Of a DNA stretch of 64,000 nt, positions 25,482-36,612 are shown one piece after another (within the stretch, counting starts at the first letter, position 1; the number at the start of each line of letters is the position of its first letter). The notes below the pieces were generated by a model. The model saw only the letters and a program-made list of their open reading frames with translations, had not been told where the DNA came from and ran no database searches. The position numbers were made by a program, and so were the translations under genes. The stretch is from Actinomycetospora callitridis (GTDB lineage Bacteria > Actinomycetota > Actinomycetes > Mycobacteriales > Pseudonocardiaceae). The DNA lies in NCBI RefSeq assembly GCF_028737265.1, contig NZ_JAQZAK010000002.1:682001-746000 (forward strand), given 5' to 3'.

Positions 25482-28400
25482 CTACACCACCGCGGTCTCG
25501 CCCCAGATGTCCTCGAGGTAGCGGCTCGACGCCCGCAGGCCCGCGAGCCAGGCCTCGCCGTCGGCCGCGCCCGCGCCGGTCTTCGCACGGAACACCGCGA
25601 CCAGCGCCGCGCGCACCCCCGGCGCCATGGTCGAGGCGTTGCCGCACACGTAGACGACGGCGTCCTCCTGCATCGCCGCCCACACCTCGTCGGCGGCGCC
25701 CTCGAGCGCGTGCTGGACGTAGCGGTACGGCGAGCCCGGCACCCGCGAGTACGCCGGGAACAGCGTGGCCACGCCCGCCTTCTCGTGGGCCGCGAGCTCG
25801 TCGGCGTAGAGCAGGTCGTCCTCGGGGTCGCGGCAGCCGAGGAACAGCAGCGAGCGCGCGATCGGGACGCCGCGCGCCCGGAGCGACTCGCGCTCCTGGA
25901 GGAACCCGCGGAACGGGGCCATCCCCGTCCCCGCCCCCACCATGATCATCGGGACGTGCGGGTTCTCCGGCGGCCGGAAGCTGATGCTCGGCGAGCGGAC
26001 GAAGGTGAACACGGTGCCGCCCTCGGGGACGTCGCCCAGGTGCCCTGAGCACACGCCCCGGAACGTCGCCCCGTCACCCGCGCGCGCCGGGCCCTCGAGC
26101 ACCCCGACGGTCAGCGCGACCTCCGACGCCGTCTGCGGCGACGACGAGATCGAGTAGAACCGCGGGCGCAACGGGGGCAGCAGGTCGAGGAACGTCGCGA
26201 ACGGCAGGTCGCACTCCGGGTGGGCCTCGAGCAGCTCGACCAGCGTGCGCCGGGGCTTGGCGATCTGCTCCCGGTAGCGCGCCTTCGCCTCGTGGTCGCT
26301 CGCCGCCAGACCCGCGAGCTCGTCGCGCGCCGGACCCTCGGGCATCGCCGCGGCCATTGCGGTGAGGCCCGCGCGGCTCGCGACGTCCTGCAGCTCCACG
26401 CAGCCCACGAGGATGCCGAGCAGCGGGTAGGGCTCGCCGACGGGCAGGTGGGTCGGCGCGCTGCCGTTCGCGGTGAGCGTCACGAACTGGCCCCCGTCGA
26501 GCCCGAAGCGGGCGATGACGCGGTTGACCAGCCCGATCGGGTTGCGGGGCAGCACCCCGAGGTGGTCACCGGTCGCGTAGGTCGCGCCGGCGGGCAGCGC
26601 GATCTCGAGGTGCCGCACCGAGCGGCCGCCGGGTGTACCGGCGCGGGCGGTGAGCTCGCGGTTCACGCGCACCGTGGCCGCCTGGCCCCGGTAGGACTGC
26701 AGCACCGGGCTCGCGGTGCGCCGCTGCTCGAGCGTCACGGACAGGCGCGGTCCGCCGTCGGCCGTCGCCGTCGTCGAGGCGTCCAGGCCCAGGGCGGCGC
26801 CGAGGCCGTCCCAGAGCCCCGCGTACCAGTCCTCGAACTGCGCGTCGAAGTCGCCGCGGGCGTCACCCTCGCCGCGCGGGTACACGCGGGTGGCTCCCCG
26901 GGCCTCGAGTCCGCGGTCGACGCGCATCGGCACGGCCTGGTACGTCGCGGCCCAGTCGCGGTTGCCGCACCCGAAGACCGTGTACTTCACGCCCGTGGCC
27001 GAGGACCCCGAGCCGTCCAGCCAGGCGCAGAACTTGCCCGCGTTGTCGGGCGGCTCCCCGTTGTACGACGACGTCACGACGACCACGGCGCCCTCGCTCG
27101 GCAGCTCGCCGACGGTCTCGTCGAGCGCGGCGGTGCGCGCGGTGTAGCCGCGGTCGCCCGCGTTGCGGGCGATGCGGGTGGCGAGGTCCTCGGCGGCGCC
27201 GAGGTTGGAACCGAACAGCACGAGCAGCGGCGTGCCGTGCCGGTCGGCCGCCGCCACCGGCAGTGAGGCGCTGCGCGGCTCGGCGACCGCCGCCGGCGCC
27301 GGCCGGGACCCGCCGGTCCCCCAGGTGCGGCCCGACCGCGGGCGCACCCGGATGGTCAGCCCCTCCGGCTTCAGGGTGAGCGACTCCTTGATCTCGAGCT
27401 GGTAGTCCGCGTGGTCGACGAGCTCGAAGCGGTGCATGACCATCGCCAGCACCAGCGTCGCCTCCTGCATGGCGAACTGGCGCCCGATGCAGGCGCGCTG
27501 GCCCGAGCCGAAGGGCCGGAAGGCGTTGGGCGGCAGGGCGTCGCGGCGCTCCGGCGCGAAGTGCTCGGGGTTGAAGTCCTCGGCGTCGTCACCCCAGACC
27601 CCGGGGAGCCGGTGCAGCATCGGTGTCAGCGCGATGATCGACTGCCCGGGGTCGAACGGGCCCCAGCCGCCCACCGTGGTGGTCTCGCGGGCCTGGCGCG
27701 TGAACGCGGGCGCGGTCGGCCACAGGCGCAGCGTCTCGTCGAGGATCTGCCGGATGTAGCCGAGCTGCTGGATCTGCGACACGGTCGGCGCCACCGAGGG
27801 ATCGGTGCCGAACACCCGGTCGATCTCCTCCTGGGCCTTCGCCACCACCTCGGGGTGTTTGAGCAGGTACGCGATGGCGAACGAGAGCAGCCCGCTGGTG
27901 GTCTCGTGGCCGGCGACGAGGAACGTGACGCACTGGGCGACGATGTTGTGGTCGGGCAGGGCGTTCCCCTGCTTGTCGGTGCCGACGAGCATGTGCCCGA
28001 GCAGGTCGTTCCCGGGGTCCCCGGACGCCTTCCGCTCGTCGAGGATCCGCTGGACCGTGTCGTCCATGTACTTCGCGTCGGCCATCAGCTTGCGCTGGGC
28101 CCCGCGCCGCAACGGCAGCAACGCCGGGGGCACCTGCTGGCGGTGCTGCGTCTCGTGCAGCGCGCCCATCATGGCCTCGACGAACGGGTGCTGGGTGTCG
28201 CGGTAGAACGAGTTGAACCGGTAGCCGAAGCCGCAGAGCGCGATGGTGTCGAGGGTCAGCCGCGTCATGTCGGCGGCGACGTCGATGTCCTCGTCGGGGT
28301 TGGCGCGCTCCCACTTCAGGCACAGCTGTTCGGCGATGTCGATCATCGGGTCGACGTAGCCCTTCATCGCCCACGTCGAGAAGCTGGGCAGCAGGATGTC

Positions 28401-28742
28401 GTGCGCCGACTTCCAGAGCGGGTCCTCGGTGTCGGCCGTGAAGAGGCCCGCGCTCTTGTGGGTCTTGCGGAACTCCCGCTGGCTCAGCCCGACGAGCTTG
28501 TCGAAGCGGCTGTCGTCGCAGAGGTCGTCCACCATCTCGAGGCCCGAGACGACGTAGCGGGTCCCCGACGGCGAGCTCACCGCGTAGATCGGCCCGTACT
28601 GCCGGGTGAGCGCCATCAGGTCCTGGATCAGCGTCGCCGGGTGGACGTCGCGGACGTTGCCCAGCAGCGGCACACCCTTGGGCCCGGGGATGTCGGCGAC
28701 GGTCCGGGACGGGGCCGCGGCGCTCGAGGTGGGGGTGGTCAT
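25482..28742 (-). CDS. Bifunctional cytochrome P450/NADPH-P450 reductase (CYP102, P450-BM3 type)
   Basis: This 1086-residue self-sufficient fatty-acid-type hydroxylase has an N-terminal P450 domain (about 1-470) starting DIPGPKGVPLLGN. It has the I-helix AGHETT, ExxR in ETLRLWPTAP, and the heme ligand Cys418 in FGSGQRACIG. The reductase starts with an FMN flavodoxin domain (LLVLFGSNLGAAE). The FAD domain has RFYSISSSP, then VGAGTGMAPFRGF for NADPH and a C-terminal YLEDIW tail. Family enzymes hydroxylate medium to long fatty acids near the omega end. It is last in a run with a LAL regulator, a 51-residue protein and a membrane protein. Confidence 0.93.
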   Translation of the reverse strand: MTTPTSSAAAPSRTVADIPGPKGVPLLGNVRDVHPATLIQDLMALTRQYGPIYAVSSPSGTRYVVSGLEMVDDLCDDSRFDKLVGLSQREFRKTHKSAGLFTADTEDPLWKSAHDILLPSFSTWAMKGYVDPMIDIAEQLCLKWERANPDEDIDVAADMTRLTLDTIALCGFGYRFNSFYRDTQHPFVEAMMGALHETQHRQQVPPALLPLRRGAQRKLMADAKYMDDTVQRILDERKASGDPGNDLLGHMLVGTDKQGNALPDHNIVAQCVTFLVAGHETTSGLLSFAIAYLLKHPEVVAKAQEEIDRVFGTDPSVAPTVSQIQQLGYIRQILDETLRLWPTAPAFTRQARETTTVGGWGPFDPGQSIIALTPMLHRLPGVWGDDAEDFNPEHFAPERRDALPPNAFRPFGSGQRACIGRQFAMQEATLVLAMVMHRFELVDHADYQLEIKESLTLKPEGLTIRVRPRSGRTWGTGGSRPAPAAVAEPRSASLPVAAADRHGTPLLVLFGSNLGAAEDLATRIARNAGDRGYTARTAALDETVGELPSEGAVVVVTSSYNGEPPDNAGKFCAWLDGSGSSATGVKYTVFGCGNRDWAATYQAVPMRVDRGLEARGATRVYPRGEGDARGDFDAQFEDWYAGLWDGLGAALGLDASTTATADGGPRLSVTLEQRRTASPVLQSYRGQAATVRVNRELTARAGTPGGRSVRHLEIALPAGATYATGDHLGVLPRNPIGLVNRVIARFGLDGGQFVTLTANGSAPTHLPVGEPYPLLGILVGCVELQDVASRAGLTAMAAAMPEGPARDELAGLAASDHEAKARYREQIAKPRRTLVELLEAHPECDLPFATFLDLLPPLRPRFYSISSSPQTASEVALTVGVLEGPARAGDGATFRGVCSGHLGDVPEGGTVFTFVRSPSISFRPPENPHVPMIMVGAGTGMAPFRGFLQERESLRARGVPIARSLLFLGCRDPEDDLLYADELAAHEKAGVATLFPAYSRVPGSPYRYVQHALEGAADEVWAAMQEDAVVYVCGNASTMAPGVRAALVAVFRAKTGAGAADGEAWLAGLRASSRYLEDIWGETAVV

Positions 28743-28759
28743 GGCTCGCTCCTGGAGGG

Positions 28760-29443
28760 TCAGCGCGGGGCGGCGACGGCGGGGGACTCGGGTGCACTGC
28801 GGACCGCGCGGTCGTGGCGCAGGAGCACGACGGCGACGAGCAGCACCCAGGCCGGGAGGACGAGCAGGCTCGCGGGGTGGTCGGTCGCGGTGATCAGCAG
28901 CCAGGTCGCGAGCACGTAGCCGGCGATCGCCACGCCGCGGGGCATGACGCCCGCGCTGCGCAGGAGCGTCGTCGTGGTCAGCGCGAACATGCCGGCACCG
29001 CGCACGGAGAACACGAACACCAGGCCGTAGCCGAGCCCGGACAGAGCACGGGCGGCTTCCGGGGCCAGCGGCGGGCCGCCGCCGAGGGTCGTCACGAACA
29101 CCGGCGTCGCGAGGGCGGCGGTGCCCGCGAAGAGCAGGGCGACGAACAGCACCCCGGAGAGCAGGTTGAGGCCGTTCGCCATGGCCGAGGGGGCCGGTGC
29201 CAGCGTGTCGAGCACGGAGCGCAGGGCGACGACGAACCAGAGGAACGCGATCCCGGCCAGCGGCACGAGGTAGAGCGCCACGGCGGTGACGACGGTGTTG
29301 CCGGCCCCGTCGTAGAACGTCCCGTACGCCTCGTCGGGGGCGCCGAGGTGCGGCACGCCGTCGACCACCACGAGGGCCGCGACGAACAGGCCCGCGAAGA
29401 CGAGACCCATCACGGCGGCGAGCCGCGGCGTCGCGGGCTTCAC
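28760..29443 (-). CDS. Conserved-type membrane protein, unknown function
   Basis: The protein has 227 residues and six predicted hydrophobic segments (about residues 8-28, 53-75, 90-115, 130-155, 165-185, 188-210). Short loops and an Arg/Ala-rich tail follow. It shows no catalytic motif. The architecture resembles small integral proteins of the DUF4386 kind, but the family is not certain. It overlaps the 51-residue gene by four bases and sits 17 bp ahead of CYP102, so it may work with the P450 or control membrane lipid state. Confidence 0.7.
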   Translation of the reverse strand: MKPATPRLAAVMGLVFAGLFVAALVVVDGVPHLGAPDEAYGTFYDGAGNTVVTAVALYLVPLAGIAFLWFVVALRSVLDTLAPAPSAMANGLNLLSGVLFVALLFAGTAALATPVFVTTLGGGPPLAPEAARALSGLGYGLVFVFSVRGAGMFALTTTTLLRSAGVMPRGVAIAGYVLATWLLITATDHPASLLVLPAWVLLVAVVLLRHDRAVRSAPESPAVAAPR

Positions 29444-29595
29444 CGCTCGTCCTGCACGGCCTCGGCCTGCAGGTCCTCGAGGACCCGCAACAGGTCGAGC
29501 GTGCCGGAGAACGCCTGCTCCCGGCCGGTCTCGGTGATCACGGTGCCCTCCAGGCGCCCGTCGGGGGTGCGGAGGAGATCGACGCTCAGGTGCAT
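29440..29595 (-). CDS. 51-residue small protein
   Basis: The short frame MHLSVDLLRTPDGRLEGTVI... ends QAEAVQDER. It begins 20 bases after the LAL regulator stop and overlaps the membrane-protein start by four bases (ATGA), which supports it as a real gene. The sequence suggests a beta-hairpin (DLLRTPDGRLEGTVITE) followed by a helix (LDLLRVLEDLQAEA). No family is recognised. It may be a small regulator or partner of the CYP102 operon. Confidence 0.6.
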   Translation of the reverse strand: MHLSVDLLRTPDGRLEGTVITETGREQAFSGTLDLLRVLEDLQAEAVQDER

Positions 29596-29615
29596 GCCGG
29601 CCTCCTCGCCGCTCG

Positions 29616-32435
29616 TCACCGTCGAGCGTGCGGCGCGGAGGGGACGGACGCCCCGGCCGGACCTTCCAGTCGGGCTTCCAGTCGTGTGCGCAGCTCGCGC
29701 CGGGAGGTCACGCCGAGCTTCGCGTAGACGTTGCTGAGGTGGTAGGCGACGGTGCGCGGGGTGATGTAGAGGTCGCGCCCGACCTCGCGGTTCGTCAGCC
29801 CGCGCGCGACGAGGGCGACGACGGCCTCCTCGTGCGGGGTCAGCCCGAGCGCGCCGGGATCGCTGCTGGTCGGCGCCGGCGTGAGCCCGGCGGCGTGCAG
29901 CAGCTCCTCGGCGCGGGCGCACCACGGGGCGGCACCGAGGCGGGCGAGGGTGTCGCGGGCGCCGCGCAGGAGGTCGACGCCGGCCCGGCGCTCGCCGGCG
30001 GCGAGCAGGCGGCGCCCGATCTCGGTCTCCAGGCGGGCCACCGCGTGCGGGGCGAGGACGTCGGCGACGCCGGCCTCGGCCACCGAGCGCCAGGGCGCGC
30101 CGAGCCGGGCCCGCAGCCGCGCGACGTCGACGGCGTACCGGCCGGTGGCCCGCGGGGCGAGGTCGTCGAGCGCCGCCGTGGCCTCGCCGACCCGGCCCAG
30201 GGCCAGCAGCGCCTCGACCTCGAGCACCCGCGGGGCGAGCACCCCGAGCCCGTCGGCCGCCGCCCGCACCGCCGGCTCCTGCGCCGGCGCGAGCGCCCGC
30301 AGCACGGCGTGGGGATCGTCCTCGACCTCCGCGAGCACCGCCCCCGCGACCGCCGCGCACAGGTCGACGCCCCACCAGTGCGGGCCGAGCGTCGTCGCCG
30401 CCGCGAGGTGGGTCCGTGCCTCGTCCCCGCGTCCCCGGATCGCCAGCGTCTCCGCCGCGAACGTGTGCGCGAGCGCGCCCGGCAGCGCCGTCCCCCCGTC
30501 GCGGGCGAGCGTGATGGCCAGCTCGAAGCCCTCGACCACGCCGTCGGGGATCCCGATGCGGTCCGCGACGGCGGGGCGGAAGGCCAGGGCGAGGGCCAGC
30601 GCCCGCACCGGCTCGCCCGCCCGCGCGCGGTGGACGGCCTCGTCGAGGTGCAGCGACGCGGCCGCGTCGTCGCCGCCGAGCGTCGCGAGCATCCCGCGCA
30701 GGGTCAGCGCGTCGACCGGTGGCGCGCGCCCGTCGTCGCCCCCGGCGCGGTCGAGGACCGCTCGGGCGTCGTCGCCGTGCCCCGCGACCGCGAGCCCCAG
30801 GATCAGCGCCAGGCCCGCCGGGAGGCGGACGTCGTCGCCGCGGGCGGGGTGGGCGAGCGCGACGCCGGCGGTCTCGATCGCCCGGGCCGGGTCGCCGCGC
30901 AGCAGATGCAGCACCGCGAGGTGCGCGGCGGCCCCGGCACGCGCCCGGTCGCCCGGCCGTCCGTCCCCCGGCGCACCCGTCGCCAGCGCCGCCTCCAGAC
31001 GTTCGCGGGCCACGCCGAACCGTCCGGTGACGAGCGCCAGCTGGCCGAGCACCGCGGTGCGCCAGGGCCCCGGTCGGCACCCCTCGACCGCGCCCTCCAG
31101 GGCCACCGCCCGCGCGACCTCGCCGTCGGCGAGCAGCCGGGACGCCGCCGCGAGCAGCCGACGCTCGCGGTCGTCCGGGTCGGTGCTGAGGTCGGCGGCC
31201 GCACACAGCAGGTCGGCCGCCTCGGAGCCGGCGAGCGCCGCGCCCGGCTCGCCGACCAGGCCCTCGAGCTCGGCGGCGAGCTCCGGGTCCGGGCCGGCGG
31301 CCGCCGCCACCCGGTGGTCGAGCGCGGCGCGGCCCGAGAGGAGGCCCGCCGAGGTCGCGTGCAGCGCGCGGCGCCGCATCGGCGGCAGGTCCCCGCGGAT
31401 CGCGGCCCGCACGAGGGGGTGCACGAACCCGATCCGGACCGTCGGCCCGCCGGGGAGCTCCTCGACCAGGCCCATCCCGACCGCCTCGTCGAGCGCGGCG
31501 GCGGGGTCGTCGAGGCCCGCGACGGCGGCGGCGAGCGCGAGCGGGGCGCTCTCGCCGAGCACCGACGTCGCGACCACCAACGCCTCGGTCGCCGACGCCG
31601 CACGGGCGAGGCGCACGAGCACCACCGACGAGAGGCTGCGCGGAGCCGGCAGCGCGTCGGCGCTGCCCGCCAGCACCTCGGGCGGCAGTTCCTCGAGCAG
31701 CGTCCGCGCGTGCAGCGGGTGGCCCCGGGTGTGGCGCCACAGCCGCTCGGCGGCGCCGGTGGAGCCCAGCGGACGGCCGACGGCGGCGGCGAGCTCGGAG
31801 AGCTCGGCGGGCTCGAGACCCTCGAGGCGCACGCGGCGGATCGCCCGCCCCGCGGCCGGGAGGCGCTCCCACCAGGCGTCGGCGGGGGCCGACTCGTGCG
31901 CGTCGGGCCCGGTCCCCGCGACCCGCACGCCGGCCAGCACGAGGACCCGGTCGTGGCGCAGCCGTCGCAGCGTGAACACCAGCACCCGCACCGAGGCCGG
32001 GTCGGCCCACTGCAGGTCGTCGAGCACCAGCAGCACCGGATCCTCGTCCGGCAGGGCCCCGAGCGCACCGAGCAGGTCGGCGCCCACCGCCAGCGGGTCG
32101 GCCCGCGGGTCGCGGTCGGGGCGCAGCAGCGGGAAGCGGTCCAGCAGGGCCGGCGGGAGGTCCGCCAGGAGCTGGTCGAGCAGCCCGTGCGCGAGCCCGG
32201 TCTCCGCGGCGTCGCCGGTGGCCGTGAGGACGGCGGACGCCCGTCGCCCGGCCACGGCACGGGCGAGGACCGCGCTCTTGCCGGCGCCGGCCTCGCCCTC
32301 CACCCACACGACGCCCGGCCGCCCGGCGCGCGCGGCGTCCCAGGCCTCGTCGACGAGCGCCAGCGGTCCGCGGCGCCCGACGAACACGGGAGCCGACGCA
32401 CGCCGAGGCCACGGGGCCTGCGGGTGCGCGGTCAT
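29616..32435 (-). CDS. LuxR-family ATP-binding regulator (LAL/AAA type)
   Basis: The product is a 939-residue large ATP-binding LuxR regulator. The Walker A motif GEAGAGKS is at residues 47-54 and Walker B is VLLVLDDLQWAD. A long helical repeat region follows, and the C-terminal LuxR HTH has LTPHEEAVVALVARGLTNREVGRDLY...TVAYHLSNVYAKLGV. It is the first gene of the run leading to CYP102. LAL proteins sense small molecules or carbohydrates and activate nearby operons. The sensor input here is unknown. Confidence 0.9.
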   Translation of the reverse strand: MTAHPQAPWPRRASAPVFVGRRGPLALVDEAWDAARAGRPGVVWVEGEAGAGKSAVLARAVAGRRASAVLTATGDAAETGLAHGLLDQLLADLPPALLDRFPLLRPDRDPRADPLAVGADLLGALGALPDEDPVLLVLDDLQWADPASVRVLVFTLRRLRHDRVLVLAGVRVAGTGPDAHESAPADAWWERLPAAGRAIRRVRLEGLEPAELSELAAAVGRPLGSTGAAERLWRHTRGHPLHARTLLEELPPEVLAGSADALPAPRSLSSVVLVRLARAASATEALVVATSVLGESAPLALAAAVAGLDDPAAALDEAVGMGLVEELPGGPTVRIGFVHPLVRAAIRGDLPPMRRRALHATSAGLLSGRAALDHRVAAAAGPDPELAAELEGLVGEPGAALAGSEAADLLCAAADLSTDPDDRERRLLAAASRLLADGEVARAVALEGAVEGCRPGPWRTAVLGQLALVTGRFGVARERLEAALATGAPGDGRPGDRARAGAAAHLAVLHLLRGDPARAIETAGVALAHPARGDDVRLPAGLALILGLAVAGHGDDARAVLDRAGGDDGRAPPVDALTLRGMLATLGGDDAAASLHLDEAVHRARAGEPVRALALALAFRPAVADRIGIPDGVVEGFELAITLARDGGTALPGALAHTFAAETLAIRGRGDEARTHLAAATTLGPHWWGVDLCAAVAGAVLAEVEDDPHAVLRALAPAQEPAVRAAADGLGVLAPRVLEVEALLALGRVGEATAALDDLAPRATGRYAVDVARLRARLGAPWRSVAEAGVADVLAPHAVARLETEIGRRLLAAGERRAGVDLLRGARDTLARLGAAPWCARAEELLHAAGLTPAPTSSDPGALGLTPHEEAVVALVARGLTNREVGRDLYITPRTVAYHLSNVYAKLGVTSRRELRTRLEARLEGPAGASVPSAPHARR

Positions 32436-32473
32436 GAGGGCGACCTGAGCGCACCCGTCGTCGCCTGTCCAGG

Positions 32474-32487
32474 CCCACTTCCGTGGG
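32474..32487. terminator. Small hairpin downstream of guaB3
   Basis: CCCAC-ttcc-GTGGG lies in the 84-bp gap between guaB3 and the LAL regulator, both on the minus strand. It could end guaB transcription; the stem is only five pairs. Confidence 0.3.
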
Positions 32488-32519
32488 AGACCGGATGATC
32501 GCCCTGCGTGGTCACCGGG

Positions 32520-33656
32520 TCAGCGGCGCACGGACAGCCCCACGCGCTGGAACTCCTTGAGGTCCGAGTAGCCGGTCTTGGCCATCGCGCGGCGCAGGGC
32601 GCCGAAGAGGTTCATCGTCCCCGCGCCGGAGCGGGCGGGCCCGGTCAGGACGGTCGCGAGATCGGGCGCGACGGTGGGCACGCGGGTGATCCCGCTGCGG
32701 GGCAGCGACGGGTGCGCGGCCGACGCGGTCCAGTACCAGCCCGCGCCCGGGGCCTCCTCGGCCGCGGCGAGCTGCTCGCCGAGCATCACCGCGTCCGCTC
32801 CGCAGGCGATGGCCTTCGCGATGTCGCCGGACGTGCCCATCGCGCCGTCGGCGACGACGTGGACGTAGCGCCCGCCGGTCTCGTCGAGGTAGTCGCGCCG
32901 CGCGGCGGCGGTCTCGACGAGCGCGGTGGCCATCGGCACCCCGATGCCCAGCACGGCGTCGGTGGACGTCGCGGCGCTCTGGCCGTAACCGACGATGACG
33001 CCGGCGGCGCCGGTGCGCATGAGGTGCATGGCCGTGCGGTAGTCGGCGACCCCGCCCGCGACGACGGGGATGTCGAGCCCGTCGATGAAGTCCTCGAGGT
33101 CGAGCGGGCCCTCGGCGCCGTCGTCCTCGCCGCCCACGTGCTCGGCGGAGATGATGGTGCCCTGCACCACGAGCACCTCGACGCCCGCGGCCAGCAGGGT
33201 CGGGGTGAGCTCCCGGGCGTGCTGCGGGCTCACGCGCGCCGCGACGGTGGCGCCACCGGCCCGGATGCGCTCGAGCGCCTCGGTGAGCAGGGCGGGCTGC
33301 ACCGGCGCGGCGTGCAGGCGCTGCAGCTCGGCGACGGCGTCGGCCGGGTCGGTGGCGGCGCGGCCGACCACCTCGGCCAGCACCTTCTCGGCCTCGGCGT
33401 GCCGCGCCCACAGGCCCTCGGCGTTGAGGACGCCGAGCCCTCCGAGCCTGCCGACCTCGGCGGCGGTGGCCGGGGAGACCACGGCGTCCGTCGGGTGCGT
33501 CAGCAGCGGGAGCTCGAAGCGGTAGGCGTCGAGCTGCCAGGCCGTCGACACCGCCGACGACGAGCGCGTCCGGCGCGACGGGACGATGTCGAGATCGTCG
33601 AACACGTAGCTGCGCTGGGCGCTGCGGCCCCGACCGATCTCGACCTGCTCGCGCAC
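32520..33656 (-). CDS. guaB3: GuaB3-type IMP dehydrogenase family protein
   Basis: The protein has 378 residues and an IMPDH/GMPR TIM barrel without CBS domains. It begins MREQVEIGRGRSAQRSY and has SPATAAEVGRLGGLGVLN, both typical of the GuaB3 group. The catalytic-loop signature GPGSICTT of true IMPDH is replaced by VGYGQSAATSTDAVLG with no Cys at that position. It lies 18 bp after guaB, as in M. tuberculosis. Function in nucleotide metabolism is likely, but the reaction catalysed in actinobacteria is not settled. Confidence 0.9.
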   Translation of the reverse strand: MREQVEIGRGRSAQRSYVFDDLDIVPSRRTRSSSAVSTAWQLDAYRFELPLLTHPTDAVVSPATAAEVGRLGGLGVLNAEGLWARHAEAEKVLAEVVGRAATDPADAVAELQRLHAAPVQPALLTEALERIRAGGATVAARVSPQHARELTPTLLAAGVEVLVVQGTIISAEHVGGEDDGAEGPLDLEDFIDGLDIPVVAGGVADYRTAMHLMRTGAAGVIVGYGQSAATSTDAVLGIGVPMATALVETAAARRDYLDETGGRYVHVVADGAMGTSGDIAKAIACGADAVMLGEQLAAAEEAPGAGWYWTASAAHPSLPRSGITRVPTVAPDLATVLTGPARSGAGTMNLFGALRRAMAKTGYSDLKEFQRVGLSVRR

Positions 33657-33674
33657 GCGGGAGGTCCTTCCTGG

Positions 33675-35653
<1,979 letters not shown>

Positions 35654-35666
35654 CCCTCCTCACGCA

Positions 35667-35704
35667 CGAACGGCCCGGTCCCCTCGCGGGGGCCGGGCCG
35701 TTCG
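35667..35704. terminator. Strong bidirectional terminator between DUF5319 and rsdA
   Basis: A 17-bp stem (one G-U) around a TCGC loop, CGAACGGCCCGG... to ...CCGGGCCGTTCG, in the 65-bp gap between convergent genes. No T-run, as usual in these organisms. Confidence 0.8.
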
Positions 35705-35718
35705 GCGTTCGGGGTGGG

Positions 35719-36612
35719 TCAGCCCGTGGCGGTCGTCGCACCGGGGCTGGAGGACATCCCGTTGGTGGTGGTCGAGGGCGGCGGGTCGTCGGCGCCACGG
35801 GTGTCGGGGGCCGGCGGGTCGGCCGGGGATGCCGGGTCGGCGGGCGACGGGGAGGCGTCCTCGGGCGTGCCCGGGGACGCCTCCACCGGGCTCGGCGTCG
35901 CGGTGTCGTCCGCGGTCTGCTGCCCTGCCCCCGACGACGGCGCCGTGCTCGGCTCGGAGCCGGCGGGCTCGCGGGACGAGGGCGACGGGTCGGACTCGAT
36001 CGAGCTCTGCACCCGGTCGCGCTCCTGGACCAGCGGGGCCCGCTGCTCGGGCGCCACCTGCGGGATCGCGATGTTGGCCTGGGCCAGCTCGTTGCGGGCC
36101 GCCGTGGTGTCGCCCCGCGCCAGGGCGCCGTTGGCGGCCTCGATGCGGTTGCGGACCTCCTCGACGCGCTCGACACCCTGCGCGCGCTCGGAGAAGAAGA
36201 CCTTGGAGACACCCCAGAGCGTGTCGCCCGGCATCGCGCCGTGGACCGCGACCGTCAGCCCGGCACAGGCGACGGCGGCCGCGACCGCGGCGATCGCGAA
36301 CGGCATGCGTCGACGGCCGCGCGAGCGCAACCGGTCGCGCGACTCGTGCCCGGCGGCGACGGCCTCGGCCGCCTCGTCCAGGGAGACGAGCTCCGGCATC
36401 GGGTCGGCCTCGATGTCCGCCCGCCACGCGGCGAGGATCGCCGCGAGACGGTCGTCGTCGTCGGAGCCGCCGAATCCGTAGCCGTCGGCCCCTCCGCCGG
36501 CACCGCCGGCGAGCGCGTCGATCAGGGCGTCGTCCGCCCGGACCGCTGCGAGGTCGACGGGGCCGTCGACGAGGTCACCCTCGGACCCGCCCGACGCCCG
36601 GTGGCCGCCCAC
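35719..36612 (-). CDS. rsdA: Anti-sigma-D factor RsdA
   Basis: The product is 297 residues from GTG 36612, directly after the sigD stop. It has an N-terminal cytoplasmic part with 'DDALIDALAGG' and 'LAAILAAWRADIEADP', the sigma-binding region of RsdA, and one transmembrane helix near residue 105 (FAIAAVAAAVACAGLTVAV). A helical segment follows (LWGVSKVFFSERAQ...), then a long Pro/Ser/Thr/Asp-rich outer tail. RsdA holds SigD inactive at the membrane until proteolysis. Order sigD-rsdA matches M. tuberculosis. Confidence 0.9.
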   Translation of the reverse strand: MGGHRASGGSEGDLVDGPVDLAAVRADDALIDALAGGAGGGADGYGFGGSDDDDRLAAILAAWRADIEADPMPELVSLDEAAEAVAAGHESRDRLRSRGRRRMPFAIAAVAAAVACAGLTVAVHGAMPGDTLWGVSKVFFSERAQGVERVEEVRNRIEAANGALARGDTTAARNELAQANIAIPQVAPEQRAPLVQERDRVQSSIESDPSPSSREPAGSEPSTAPSSGAGQQTADDTATPSPVEASPGTPEDASPSPADPASPADPPAPDTRGADDPPPSTTTNGMSSSPGATTATG

